From contig JABGRQ010000067.1 of assembly GCA_018648225.1 (NCBI GenBank), positions 1-33,624 on the forward strand: 33,624 nt of DNA, in the 5' to 3' direction. The notes below the pieces were generated by a model. That model did not search any database, was not told the DNA's origin, and saw nothing but the letters and a program-made list of their open reading frames with translations. The stretch's first letter is position 1; the number at the start of each line of letters is the position of its first letter. The position numbers were made by a program, and so were the translations under genes. Below are positions 1 through 7,263 of this stretch, in pieces. Source of the stretch: Chloroflexota bacterium. Lineage in GTDB: Bacteria > Chloroflexota > Anaerolineae > Anaerolineales > UBA11858.

Positions 1-65
1 TTCCTTTCGTGACCCCATATTTGCTGTCAACCCCCTGAGTTCCCAAAGAGCCGAATTTTATTATC

Positions 66-134
66 GGTTGAAAATTGAAGGTTGAAAGTTTTTTGCAAAA
101 GCCAACCTTCAACTTGTAACCTGTAACCCGTAAC
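66..134. repeat. Heptad-based inverted repeat, copy 1
   Basis: The left arm is built of 7-base units of the type GTTGAAA/ATTGAAG/GTTGAAA. The right arm, after a short A/T-rich centre, consists of the complementary type (CAACCTT, CAACTTG, TAACCTG, TAACCCG). The arms can fold imperfectly into a hairpin. It lies just upstream of the MoaD-like gene. Related copies lie at 433-502, 1660-1738 and 27440-27516. Confidence 0.8.
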
Positions 135-149
135 ATCAAAGGAGCAAAC

Positions 150-431
150 ATGCCCGTATTACGACTCCCCACCCCCCTGCGTCCCTATGCAGACGGACAA
201 AGCGCAATTGATGTACAAGGCCAGAATGTGGCCGAAGCTTTGAACGATCTGGTTACCCAGCACCCCTCGCTGCAAAAACATCTCTTTTCCGATGCCGGAA
301 CCCTGCGCCCCTTTGTGAATCTGTTCCTGGGCGAAGAAGATGTGCGCCATTTGCAAGGTGTCGAGACCGAACTTAAAGAAGATGATATATTGCGAATCAT
401 ACCCTCCATCGCGGGCGGGAATAATCGTTAA
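150..431 (+). CDS. MoaD/ThiS-family ubiquitin-like sulfur carrier
   Basis: This 93-residue protein has the length and pattern of a beta-grasp sulfur carrier (MoaD/ThiS/CysO type): an N-terminal strand, LNDLVTQHP around residues 31-39, FVNLFLGEEDVRHLQG around 55-70, and a terminal DDILRIIPSIAGG. Such proteins are adenylated and thiocarboxylated on the last Gly of a GG tail, and donate sulfur for molybdopterin, thiamine, cysteine or tRNA thiolation. The E1-like activating enzyme is encoded 75 bases downstream, which supports the role. The odd point is the C-terminus: GG is at residues 89-90 and is followed by Asn-Asn-Arg, so the carrier would need proteolytic trimming before activation, or uses GG differently. 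The start is supported by AAAGGAG 7 bases upstream. Which pathway it serves cannot be told from this window. Confidence 0.85.
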   Translation: MPVLRLPTPLRPYADGQSAIDVQGQNVAEALNDLVTQHPSLQKHLFSDAGTLRPFVNLFLGEEDVRHLQGVETELKEDDILRIIPSIAGGNNR

Positions 432-432
432 A

Positions 433-502
433 GGTTAAAAATTGAAGGGTACAAGTATTTTTTTAACAAACAACCTTCAACTTTTAACTTGCAACTTCAA
501 CC
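433..502. repeat. Heptad-based inverted repeat, copy 2
   Basis: A degenerate copy of the GTTGAAR / YTTCAAC heptad element lies between the sulfur-carrier gene and its E1 enzyme. The left arm is GGTTAAAAATTGAAGGG; the right arm contains CAACCTTCAACTTTTAAC. The centre is T/A-rich. Confidence 0.75.
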
Positions 503-506
503 GATT

Positions 507-1658
507 ATGAAACTTTCACACGACGAAATTTTTCGCTACTCGCGCCACCTGCTGATCCCTGAGGTCGGGCTGGAAGGCCAGGAGAAGCTCAAAGCCGCCG
601 CGGTGCTGGTGATTGGCACCGGCGGGTTGGGTTCGCCCGTGGCTTTATATCTGGCCGCCGCGGGGATCGGGCGTATTGGCCTGGTCGATTATGATGTAGT
701 TGATTTTTCCAATTTGCAGCGCCAGGTGATTCACGGCGAAGCCACGTTGGGTAAACTCAAAGTCGAATCGGCGCGCGCCCGGATGCTGGACATCAACCCC
801 GATATTCAGGTGGATGTCTATAACGAGATGTTTACCTCGGAGAATGCCTTCCGCATTGCTGAGCCGTACGACCTCATCATTGACGGCACCGATAACTTCC
901 CCACGCGCTACCTGACCAACGATCTGTGCGTGCTGACGGGCAAACCCAACGTCTACGGTTCGATCTACCGTTTCGATGGGCAGGCCAGCGTTTTCAACGC
1001 CGATGATGATAGCCCGTGCTATCGCTGCCTGTTCCCGGAGCCGCCGCCCCCCGGTCTGGTTCCGTCCTGCGCCGAGGGAGGCGTGCTGGGTATTTTGCCG
1101 GGCACGATTGGCACGATCCAGGCCACAGAAGCCATCAAACTAATTTTGGGCATCGGCGAAACCCTCAGCGGCAAATTGCTGCTCTATAACGCCCTCGATA
1201 TGAGTTTTGATTTCGTGCGGCTGCGCAAAAATCCCAAATGTAAGGTCTGCGGCGAAAACCCCGATGTCACCGAATTGATTGATTATGAGCAGTTCTGCGG
1301 TATGCCCGCCAACGACCACGATGCCGGTTCCGCGGGCGACGAATGGGATATTTCGGCCCTCGAGTTGAAAGCGCGCCTCGATGCCGGTGAGGCACTGCAT
1401 CTGATTGATGTGCGCGAGCCGCACGAGTTGGCGATTTCACAGCTTCCCAATGCCAATTTGATTCCCCTGGGGCAGTTAGCCGCACGCATGCACGAACTCG
1501 ACAGCGCCGAAGAGATTGTGCTTTTCTGTAAAATTGGCACGCGTTCGGTGCGCGCCCTCGAAGTGCTCGTCAGCGCCGGGTTCCGAAAAATCAAAAATCT
1601 GGATGGCGGCATCAACGCCTGGGCTGAGGAAGTTGATCCGAGTTTACCGATTTATTAA
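507..1658 (+). CDS. moeZ: MoeB/ThiF-type adenylyltransferase with C-terminal rhodanese (MoeZ/MOCS3-like)
   Basis: This is a 383-residue E1-like enzyme that adenylates the C-terminus of a ubiquitin-like sulfur carrier and then passes sulfur from its rhodanese domain. Residues 1-250 are a ThiF/MoeB fold: nucleotide loop GTGGLGS (37-43), Asp62, the NLQRQV segment (69-74), zinc ligands CYRC (171/174) and CKVC (245/248), and VPSCAEGGVLG with the conserved Cys188. Residues about 280-380 are a rhodanese domain with catalytic Cys341 in the loop CKIGTRS. The ATG at 507 is preferred over an in-frame TTG at 489, because family members begin close to the LSHDEIFRYSRHL segment and the upstream bases belong to the repeat. 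It follows its likely substrate protein directly. Family members also serve Moco, cysteine or thiouridine pathways, so the pathway is open. Confidence 0.93.
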   Translation: MKLSHDEIFRYSRHLLIPEVGLEGQEKLKAAAVLVIGTGGLGSPVALYLAAAGIGRIGLVDYDVVDFSNLQRQVIHGEATLGKLKVESARARMLDINPDIQVDVYNEMFTSENAFRIAEPYDLIIDGTDNFPTRYLTNDLCVLTGKPNVYGSIYRFDGQASVFNADDDSPCYRCLFPEPPPPGLVPSCAEGGVLGILPGTIGTIQATEAIKLILGIGETLSGKLLLYNALDMSFDFVRLRKNPKCKVCGENPDVTELIDYEQFCGMPANDHDAGSAGDEWDISALELKARLDAGEALHLIDVREPHELAISQLPNANLIPLGQLAARMHELDSAEEIVLFCKIGTRSVRALEVLVSAGFRKIKNLDGGINAWAEEVDPSLPIY

Positions 1659-1659
1659 C

Positions 1660-1738
1660 GGTTGAAAATTGAAAGTTGAAGGTTGAAAATTCTGCTTGTT
1701 CGCTTAACCTTCAACTTTCAACCTGTAACCTTCAACCC
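1660..1738. repeat. Heptad-based inverted repeat, copy 3
   Basis: This is the clearest copy. The left arm runs GTTGAAA, ATTGAAA, GTTGAAG, GTTGAAA and the right arm has TTCAACT, TTCAACC, TGTAACC, TTCAACC units, separated by about 20 bases. The strict 7-base period is visible by eye on both arms. It fills the gap between the MoeZ-like gene and birA. Confidence 0.85.
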
Positions 1739-1746
1739 GCAGTTCC

Positions 1747-2559
1747 ATGAACCAGACCTCCCTCGAAACTATTCTCGCCGATCTTCCCCTCGGTGGCATT
1801 CGCTATGTTGACTCAATCGGCTCGACGAATGATGAAGCCGCGCGCTGGGCCAGTGAGGGCGCTGCGGATTGTTCGTTGGTCGTTGCCGATGAGCAAACTG
1901 CTGGACGCGGGCGCGGGTCTCGGCGCTGGTTCACCCCGCCGGGCGCGGCGCTGGCCTTCGGCCTGATTCTACGCCCCGATTACCCTGAATTGCGCGATCA
2001 ACTTACGCGGCTCAACGGATTGGGCGCGCTGGCTGTCTGCCAGACCTTGCAGAAAACCTATCAACTTCCTGCGCAGATCAAGTGGCCTAACGATGTTCTG
2101 CTCAACCGGCGCAAGGTGGCCGGTGTGCTGCCTGAATCGAAATGGCTGGGCGATCAACTCTCGACAGTAGTGCTGGGAATAGGTGTCAATATTGCCGCCG
2201 CGGCGATTCCCCCCGCAGATTGGGCCGGGCATCATGCTCATTCCTTCCCGGCAACCAGCGTGGAGACGGTTTTAGGCGCTGCGCCAGAACGGGGTGCATT
2301 TTTAAGCGCGCTTTTACAGAATTTACTGGATTGGTATCCTCGCTTGATGAGCGCGGATTTTCTCCACGCCTGGGGCGCGAACCTGGCTTTTCGGGACGAG
2401 TGGGTGCAGATCATCACCTCGGAGGCGGAAGCGCTGGATGCCCGCCTCATCCACCTGAACCCGGATGGCTCCCTGCGGGTTGAGTTCCGCTCTGGGGAGC
2501 AGGCCAATCTTCGGGCAGGAGAAATCCATCTGCGCCCGGTTGACAGTTCCCTAAAATAG
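1747..2559 (+). CDS. birA: Biotin--[acetyl-CoA-carboxylase] ligase, monofunctional
   Basis: This enzyme activates biotin with ATP and attaches it to the biotin carboxyl carrier protein of carboxylases in the cytoplasm. The 270 residues hold the catalytic domain: SIGSTNDEA (23-31), the biotinyl-AMP loop GRGRGSRRW (53-61), KWPNDVLLN (112-120), RKVAGVLPE (122-130) and GIGVNIA (144-150). The C-terminal SH3-like domain follows, with HLNPDGSLRV near residue 235. There is no N-terminal winged-helix domain, so it should not repress biotin genes as E. coli BirA does. The ATG lies right after repeat copy 3. No Shine-Dalgarno stands out. Confidence 0.92.
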   Translation: MNQTSLETILADLPLGGIRYVDSIGSTNDEAARWASEGAADCSLVVADEQTAGRGRGSRRWFTPPGAALAFGLILRPDYPELRDQLTRLNGLGALAVCQTLQKTYQLPAQIKWPNDVLLNRRKVAGVLPESKWLGDQLSTVVLGIGVNIAAAAIPPADWAGHHAHSFPATSVETVLGAAPERGAFLSALLQNLLDWYPRLMSADFLHAWGANLAFRDEWVQIITSEAEALDARLIHLNPDGSLRVEFRSGEQANLRAGEIHLRPVDSSLK

Positions 2560-2567
2560 GCTACACT
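2540..2567 (+). promoter_or_regulatory. Predicted sigma-70 promoter at the birA stop
   Basis: TTGACA (2540-2545) and TACACT (2562-2567) are separated by 16 bases. The -35 box lies within the last codons of birA. Transcription from here would begin about 20 bases before the long hairpin at 2595-2645 and read the small membrane-protein gene. Confidence 0.5.
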
Positions 2568-2594
2568 TGTTTTAGACTCGTGAACAGAAAAATT

Positions 2595-2645
2595 GAAAAA
2601 TAGGTGTGTATGGAGCGTGAAGCGCTCCATACACACCTATTTTTC
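2595..2645. terminator. 23-bp perfect hairpin with A/T-tract base
   Basis: Arms 2595-2617 and 2623-2645 are exact complements around the loop TGAAG. The base of the stem is GAAAAATA/TATTTTTC, so it resembles a rho-independent terminator readable from both strands. It lies downstream of birA but also downstream of a good promoter, so it could equally be a leader structure of the next gene. Confidence 0.75.
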
Positions 2646-2672
2646 GGCAATTCTTTCTTTGGGAGGCTGGCT

Positions 2673-2888
2673 ATGCTTGATGACCTGCGTGAACAAATCG
2701 GTGATTCGGTTTTTGATGATGAAGAAGATATAGTAGACTCAGAAGAGCCAAAATCGGTACCAGCGATTTTCCTGGGGATGACGCCGGTGCAGCGTTTTGT
2801 TATCGCTGCGATGGTGATGATGATTGTGTGTATTTTGAGTTCATTTTGCCTGTTGGTAACGGAAAGAATTTCTCTACCAGTTTTCTAA
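2673..2888 (+). CDS. Small acidic single-pass membrane protein, unknown function
   Basis: This is a 71-residue protein that I do not recognise. Residues 3-27 are strongly acidic (DDLREQIGDSVFDDEEDIVD, then EE). Residues about 41-62 form one hydrophobic segment (FVIAAMVMMIVCILSSFCLLV), so the N-terminus is probably cytoplasmic with a C-terminal tail of about nine residues. I chose the ATG at 2673 because GGGAGG lies 6 bases upstream; an in-frame extension to 2604 would translate the hairpin and is not credible. It has its own promoter-like sequence at 2540-2567 and ends before a terminator that faces gyrA. Confidence 0.7.
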   Translation: MLDDLREQIGDSVFDDEEDIVDSEEPKSVPAIFLGMTPVQRFVIAAMVMMIVCILSSFCLLVTERISLPVF

Positions 2889-2907
2889 GGCCGGAGGCTT
2901 GGTAGAA

Positions 2908-2945
2908 AAAAAGAGTGTTGGCATCATATCGCCAACACTCTTTTT
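2908..2945. terminator. Bidirectional terminator between convergent genes
   Basis: Perfect 15-bp arms 2908-2922 and 2931-2945 enclose the loop ATCATATC, with A-tract and T-tract at the two edges. It sits between the small membrane-protein gene (+) and gyrA (-), and can end both transcripts. Confidence 0.9.
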
Positions 2946-2968
2946 ATTTACTCCAGCGCTTGCAGTTG

Positions 2969-5434
2969 TTACGCGGCCTCGGCCATAAGTAGATCGGCTT
3001 CGGCGAAGCGCGCCACGGAGACGACGGTGTCATCGGCCTCGAGATTCATAATTTGCACACCGCGCGTGGCGCGTGTGAATTGCGAAATGGCCGCGGCATT
3101 GGTGCGCATCACAATGCCATTCGCCGAGATGAAGGTGAGTTGATCTTCATTGGGCTGCACAACGCGGGCGGCCGCGATCAGGCCGATTATGGAGAGCGCA
3201 TTTTTGTCGATGGTCAAATTTCCCATCGTTGCGCGCCCTTTGGGAGCGTATTCATCGAGCGAGGTGCGTTTGCCATAACCTTTGGTTGTAACTACCAATA
3301 GATCGCCACCCGGCTCAACCACTTCCATGCCGATCACGCGATCTTCACCGCGCAGGTTGATGCCATTTACACCCTGTGCAGGGCGTCCCATGGGGCGCAG
3401 TTCGGTTTCGGCGAAACGCAAGGCTTGTCCGTGCGTGGTGATAATAATGAGTTCTTCGTTGCCGTTGGTCAGACGCACCCAGCCGAGTTCGTCGTCGTCG
3501 GCCAGGCCCATAGCAATAAGCCCGGATGGTCGTACTGAAGCAAATTCGGAGAGCGCCACGCGTTTGATCTTGCCCAGGCGGGTGACCATGGTGCAGTATT
3601 TGGCAACTTCAAAATCGGGCACGGCGACTGCGGCGGTGATGGTTTCGCCAGGGGCAATCGAAAGTACATTGACCATCGAAATCCCTTTGGCGGTACGTCC
3701 GGCGTCGGGAATATCGTAGGTTTTTGCCGCATAGACTTTGCCGCGGTCCGAGAAGAATAAGATCGTTTCCAGTGTGCGCGCCGGGAACATCATCACAACT
3801 TCATCTTCCTCGCGGGTGGTGTGGCCGATAACGCCGCGCCCGCCGCGTTTTTGTGAGCGGTAGGTGATGGCATCGACGCGTTTGACATAACCGCGTTCGG
3901 TGATACTCACCAGCACAGCTTCATCGCCCACCAAATCTTCCATGCTCAGGTCGCCGCTGGCTTCGGGGATGATATTTGTGCGCCGCTCGTCGCGATATTT
4001 TTGGCCGATTTCAGCCAGGTCTTCCTTGATGAGCAGCAGCATCTTTTTGGGGTGAGCCAGTAAATCTTCCAGGTGGGCAATGCGTTCCTGTAAGGCTTTG
4101 TACTCATCTTCAATTTTCTGGCGTTCCAGCGCAGCCAGACGGCGCAATTGCATATCCAGAATAGCCTGTGCCTGCAATGCGCTGAGTTTGAAGCGAGTGA
4201 TCAGGCGTTCTTTGGCAGTTTCCACGTCTTTGGATTCCCGAATGGTTTGGATGACCGCGTCCAGATTTGCCAGTGCAATGGTCAGCCCTTCGAGAATGTG
4301 CGCGCGGGCTTTGGCTTTATTGAGTTCAAATTGCGTGCGGCGCGTGATCACATCCAGGCGGTGTTCGATATAGATGTGCAGCGTCCGTTTGAGCGGCAAC
4401 ATGCGCGGTTCGCCATTGACGAGGGCCAGCATTTGCACGCCAAACGTGGATTGAAGTGGGGTGTACTTATAAAGCTGATTCAATACCTTGCGCGGGTAGG
4501 CGGTGCGTTTTAGCTCGATGACAATGCGCATCCCATTACGGTCGGATTCATCTCGAAGGTCTGAAATTTCGTCGAGTTTGCCTTCGCGGGCCAGGGTGGC
4601 AATGCGCTCGATTAGCGTGGTTTTGTTGAGTTGGTAGGGAATTTCCCCAATGATGATGCGGTGTTTACCGCCGTTCATTTCTTCGATAATGGCTTTGCCG
4701 CGTAAAATGATGCGGCCGCGCCCTGTGCCATAGGCCTGCCGGATGCCCTCATCCCCGACGATGGTGCCGCCGGTGGGGAAATCGGGGCCAGGCATGATGG
4801 TGAGCAAATCTTCAATGGTGACATTATCGAAGTCTTCGTAGTGGTCAATTACGTAGGTAAGGGCTGCAACCAACTCGTTGATATTATGTGGCGGAATATT
4901 GGTTGCCATTCCGACCGCAATCCCCGAAGCGCCGTTGAGGAGCATATTGGGCAGGCGCGCGGGCAAAACACTGGGTTCTTGCAACGAGCCATCAAAATTG
5001 TCTGTGAAGTCAACCGTATCTTTGTCGATATCGGTGAGCAACTCTTCGGCCAGCTTGCCCATACGGGCTTCGGTATAACGCATGGCTGCGGGGGAGTCGC
5101 CATCAATGGAACCAAAGTTGCCTTGGCCATCAACGAGCATATAGCGCAGAGAAAAATCTTGCGCCATACGCGCCATTGAATCATACACAGCCTGGTCGCC
5201 ATGCGGGTGATATTTACCCAACACTTCACCAACAATACGAGCCGATTTTTTATAAGAGCCTGTAGCGCGGATGCCCATATCGTACATGGCATATAAAATG
5301 CGGCGGTGAACGGGCTTCAATCCGTCGCGCGCATCGGGGAGCGCTCTGGCAACGATCACGCTCATGGCGTAATCAAGATAGGCGGAGCGCATTTGTTGGT
5401 TAATATCTACAGAACGAATCGTGCCATAATCCAT
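2969..5434 (-). CDS. gyrA: DNA gyrase subunit A
   Basis: GyrA is the DNA-cleaving and religating subunit of gyrase, which with GyrB introduces negative supercoils. At 821 residues it is full length. The winged-helix cleavage core holds catalytic Tyr120 in AAMRYTEAR and the drug-contact helix [11 protein letters not shown] (76-86). [11 protein letters not shown] (213-223) and a coiled-coil gate follow. The C-terminal beta-pinwheel carries the GyrA box QKRGGRG at 528-534, which separates gyrase from topoisomerase IV. Residue 81, aligned with E. coli Ser83, is Gln, so the usual quinolone water-bridge serine is absent. gyrB is not adjacent. The start ATG has AAGGAT about 10 bases upstream. A terminator-like hairpin and a TATAAT lie in the 5' region. 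Confidence 0.98.
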   Translation of the reverse strand: MDYGTIRSVDINQQMRSAYLDYAMSVIVARALPDARDGLKPVHRRILYAMYDMGIRATGSYKKSARIVGEVLGKYHPHGDQAVYDSMARMAQDFSLRYMLVDGQGNFGSIDGDSPAAMRYTEARMGKLAEELLTDIDKDTVDFTDNFDGSLQEPSVLPARLPNMLLNGASGIAVGMATNIPPHNINELVAALTYVIDHYEDFDNVTIEDLLTIMPGPDFPTGGTIVGDEGIRQAYGTGRGRIILRGKAIIEEMNGGKHRIIIGEIPYQLNKTTLIERIATLAREGKLDEISDLRDESDRNGMRIVIELKRTAYPRKVLNQLYKYTPLQSTFGVQMLALVNGEPRMLPLKRTLHIYIEHRLDVITRRTQFELNKAKARAHILEGLTIALANLDAVIQTIRESKDVETAKERLITRFKLSALQAQAILDMQLRRLAALERQKIEDEYKALQERIAHLEDLLAHPKKMLLLIKEDLAEIGQKYRDERRTNIIPEASGDLSMEDLVGDEAVLVSITERGYVKRVDAITYRSQKRGGRGVIGHTTREEDEVVMMFPARTLETILFFSDRGKVYAAKTYDIPDAGRTAKGISMVNVLSIAPGETITAAVAVPDFEVAKYCTMVTRLGKIKRVALSEFASVRPSGLIAMGLADDDELGWVRLTNGNEELIIITTHGQALRFAETELRPMGRPAQGVNGINLRGEDRVIGMEVVEPGGDLLVVTTKGYGKRTSLDEYAPKGRATMGNLTIDKNALSIIGLIAAARVVQPNEDQLTFISANGIVMRTNAAAISQFTRATRGVQIMNLEADDTVVSVARFAEADLLMAEAA

Positions 5435-5470
5435 ACAGTAAACATCCTTAGAAACTATCCGGCATCAACG

Positions 5471-5504
5471 AAAAAAACGTGTGCCACCCGAGGGTGGGCA
5501 CACG
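5471..5504 (-). terminator. Terminator of the GltD-like gene, possibly in the gyrA leader
   Basis: Read on the minus strand, a stem of about 12 bp (one bulged G) starting CGTGTGCCC is followed by seven T. It lies 57 bases after the end of the GltD-like gene and 36 bases before gyrA. Confidence 0.8.
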
Positions 5505-5508
5505 CTTA

Positions 5509-5514
5509 ATTATA
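5509..5514 (-). promoter_or_regulatory. Possible -10 box for gyrA
   Basis: The minus strand has TATAAT, 75 bases before the gyrA ATG and just upstream of the hairpin at 5471-5504. No good -35 is seen 16-18 bases further upstream, so the promoter call is weak. Confidence 0.35.
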
Positions 5515-5560
5515 CCGCGACTGCTATTGGATTGCTTTTGTGGTTTAGGCTGAATAGTTT

Positions 5561-6997
5561 TTATTTGTGAGTAAGATACTTATCGATGGCTTCGGCGGCT
5601 TTGCGCCCACCAACCATGGCTGTGACGACCAGATCGGGGCCAGTGGCAGCGTCGCCGCCTGCGAAAACGCCGGGGCGAGATGTTGCGCCAGTTTCGGAAT
5701 CGATTTTGACCAGACCCCAGTTATAGGTTTCCAGATCGGGGGTGGTTTTGCCAATGATCTCATCAGGCCAGTAACCCAACGCAAGCACCGCAGTATCGGC
5801 CTCGATAATGAAGTTCGAGCCTTCAATATTCACGGGGCGGCGGCGGCCTGATTCGTCAGGTTCGCCCAGTTCCATGCGCAAACACTCTACCGCGGCCAGA
5901 TGCCCATCTTCGCCAGCAATGAATTTGATCGGTTGAGTGAGGAATTGGTAAACCGCGCCTTCCTCTCTTGCCATTGTGCGATCTTTAGCACTGCCGGGCA
6001 TTTCATTTTCAGTACGGCGATAAATACAGGTAACTTCTTTGCTGCCCATCCGCAGTGCAGAGCGCAGCGCGTCGGAGGCTGTGTCGCCGCCGCCTACTAC
6101 GATGACTTTTTCGCCAATTTCCAGCGAGTCTTTCAAGTCATCGGGTAGCAATTCTTCTTTCACATTCGCGCGGATGAGAAATTCCGTAGCAAGATAAACC
6201 CCCGGTAGGTCGGCGCCTTCGGCTTTGAGCGGGGCATCAATCTGGCTGCCGATGCCAATAAAGACGGCATCGTAGCCTTCTGCGAAGAGTTCGTCAATTG
6301 TCTTGTCTTTACCAATAAATGTATTGAAAACGAATTCGACTCCGGCTTTTTTAAAATCTTCGATGCGTTCGAAAACAATCTCTTTTGGAATTTTAAAATT
6401 GGGAATGCCATATGTCAGCAATCCGCCAGAAGCTGGTTTGGATTCAAAAATCGTTACGCCATATCCTTGTTGAACCAAATACTCGGCGCATCCCAGCCCG
6501 GCGGGTCCGGCGCCGATAACGGCAACTTTTTTCCCGGTAGGCTCACCGGCAGGCAAAACGACGCCCGCATGTTCGCGGGCATATTCCACCGCAAAAGCTT
6601 CCAGAATGCCTGTTAGCACGGGGTGGTGATCTTTATTTAATACACACGAACCCTCACAAAGTTGTTCGTGAGGGCATACGCGAGAGCAAATTTCGGGCAG
6701 GGCGCTGGTTTTTCGGTAGAGTTCGGCAGCTTTGATAAATTCGCCGTTCTCGATCAACCACATCGCCGAAGGGATGTCGTTATGTGTGGGGCAGGCCACC
6801 ATACAGGGGGCCGGGTCGGGGCAGTGGATACAGCGCGACGCCTCAATCTGGGCGCGTTCTGCGTCAAATGGAATGACAACGTCATTAAAATCAAGTACGC
6901 GGTCTTCGGGTTTTCGTAAACTTAAATGGTAAAAGGGCTTATGCGCACGATCTTTGCGATCAAGCGCCAGAAACTCGCTAGGAATAGCTTGAGTCAT
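5561..6997 (-). CDS. gltD: GltD-like NAD(P)/FAD oxidoreductase with two Fe-S cysteine clusters
   Basis: The protein belongs to the glutamate synthase small-subunit family, flavoproteins that move electrons from NAD(P)H through FAD and 4Fe-4S clusters to a partner. It has 478 residues. Cys56/59/65/69 (CIHCPDPAPCMVAC) and Cys104/108/114/118 form two cluster motifs. The FAD dinucleotide loop is GAGPAG (162-167). The pyridine-nucleotide loop is VVGGGDTASD near residue 290, followed by YRRTENEMPGS. The C-terminal FAD motif is GVFAGGDAATG. No large GltB subunit is adjacent, so it may serve GltB in trans or another acceptor, as in the NfnL, PreT and AegA relatives. GGAGG lies 8 bases before the ATG. 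Two direct repeats further upstream may bind a regulator. Confidence 0.88.
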   Translation of the reverse strand: MTQAIPSEFLALDRKDRAHKPFYHLSLRKPEDRVLDFNDVVIPFDAERAQIEASRCIHCPDPAPCMVACPTHNDIPSAMWLIENGEFIKAAELYRKTSALPEICSRVCPHEQLCEGSCVLNKDHHPVLTGILEAFAVEYAREHAGVVLPAGEPTGKKVAVIGAGPAGLGCAEYLVQQGYGVTIFESKPASGGLLTYGIPNFKIPKEIVFERIEDFKKAGVEFVFNTFIGKDKTIDELFAEGYDAVFIGIGSQIDAPLKAEGADLPGVYLATEFLIRANVKEELLPDDLKDSLEIGEKVIVVGGGDTASDALRSALRMGSKEVTCIYRRTENEMPGSAKDRTMAREEGAVYQFLTQPIKFIAGEDGHLAAVECLRMELGEPDESGRRRPVNIEGSNFIIEADTAVLALGYWPDEIIGKTTPDLETYNWGLVKIDSETGATSRPGVFAGGDAATGPDLVVTAMVGGRKAAEAIDKYLTHK

Positions 6998-7033
6998 AGA
7001 TCAACCTCCGGGGCATGTGTATGAGCGTTAAGG

Positions 7034-7039
7034 ATAATA
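7034..7039 (-). promoter_or_regulatory. Possible -10 box of the GltD-like gene
   Basis: The minus strand has TATTAT 37 bases before the start codon, with no good -35. This fits an activator-dependent promoter, with the direct repeats 7064-7099 placed upstream. Confidence 0.35.
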
Positions 7040-7063
7040 ACGAGTAAGGAAGTTTGATTTCAG

Positions 7064-7099
7064 TTCCAGATGTCATTGATTCTTATTCCGGATGTCACT
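7064..7099 (-). promoter_or_regulatory. Direct repeat, candidate activator sites
   Basis: TTCCAGATGTCATT (7064-7077) and TTCCGGATGTCACT (7086-7099) differ at two of 14 positions and are spaced 22 bases start to start, two helical turns. They lie in the divergent gltD-marR gap, upstream of the weak -10 of the GltD-like gene. Confidence 0.5.
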
Positions 7100-7186
7100 A
7101 ACCCGTATGACGATTTGCGCAGAGCGATATTGGAGCCTGGAATTAATAGAAATTGTCAGAATTTTTGTCGCATTTCACGAAACTTC

Positions 7187-7214
7187 TTGACATGGGCAAG
7201 AAAGCATATATAAT
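7187..7214 (+). promoter_or_regulatory. Sigma-70 promoter of the marR-exporter operon
   Basis: Consensus TTGACA (7187-7192) and consensus TATAAT (7209-7214) are separated by 16 bases. The start point would fall near 7221, immediately before the palindromic operator. Confidence 0.85.
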
Positions 7215-7227
7215 CCCCTAGTCATAT

Positions 7228-7246
7228 TAGTTAGATTAACTAACTA
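7228..7246. promoter_or_regulatory. Palindromic MarR-type operator
   Basis: TAGTTAG (7228-7234) and CTAACTA (7240-7246) are exact inverted repeats separated by ATTAA. The 19-bp site overlaps the likely transcription start and lies 17 bases before marR, a standard place for autorepression by a dimeric MarR protein. Confidence 0.75.
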
Positions 7247-7263
7247 TTCTGAGGTGCTGATTG

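Noticed and set aside
66-1738. Heptad repeats as a CRISPR array
   Set aside because: The units are 7 bases, have no unique spacers, and form inverted arms. No cas gene is present.
2604-2672. Upstream start of the small membrane protein
   Set aside because: The 23 extra codons read the right arm of the hairpin. A good GGGAGG precedes the ATG at 2673.
4148-4513. Open frame of 121 codons opposite gyrA
   Set aside because: It lies wholly within the gyrA gene on the other strand, without a ribosome site or recognisable product.
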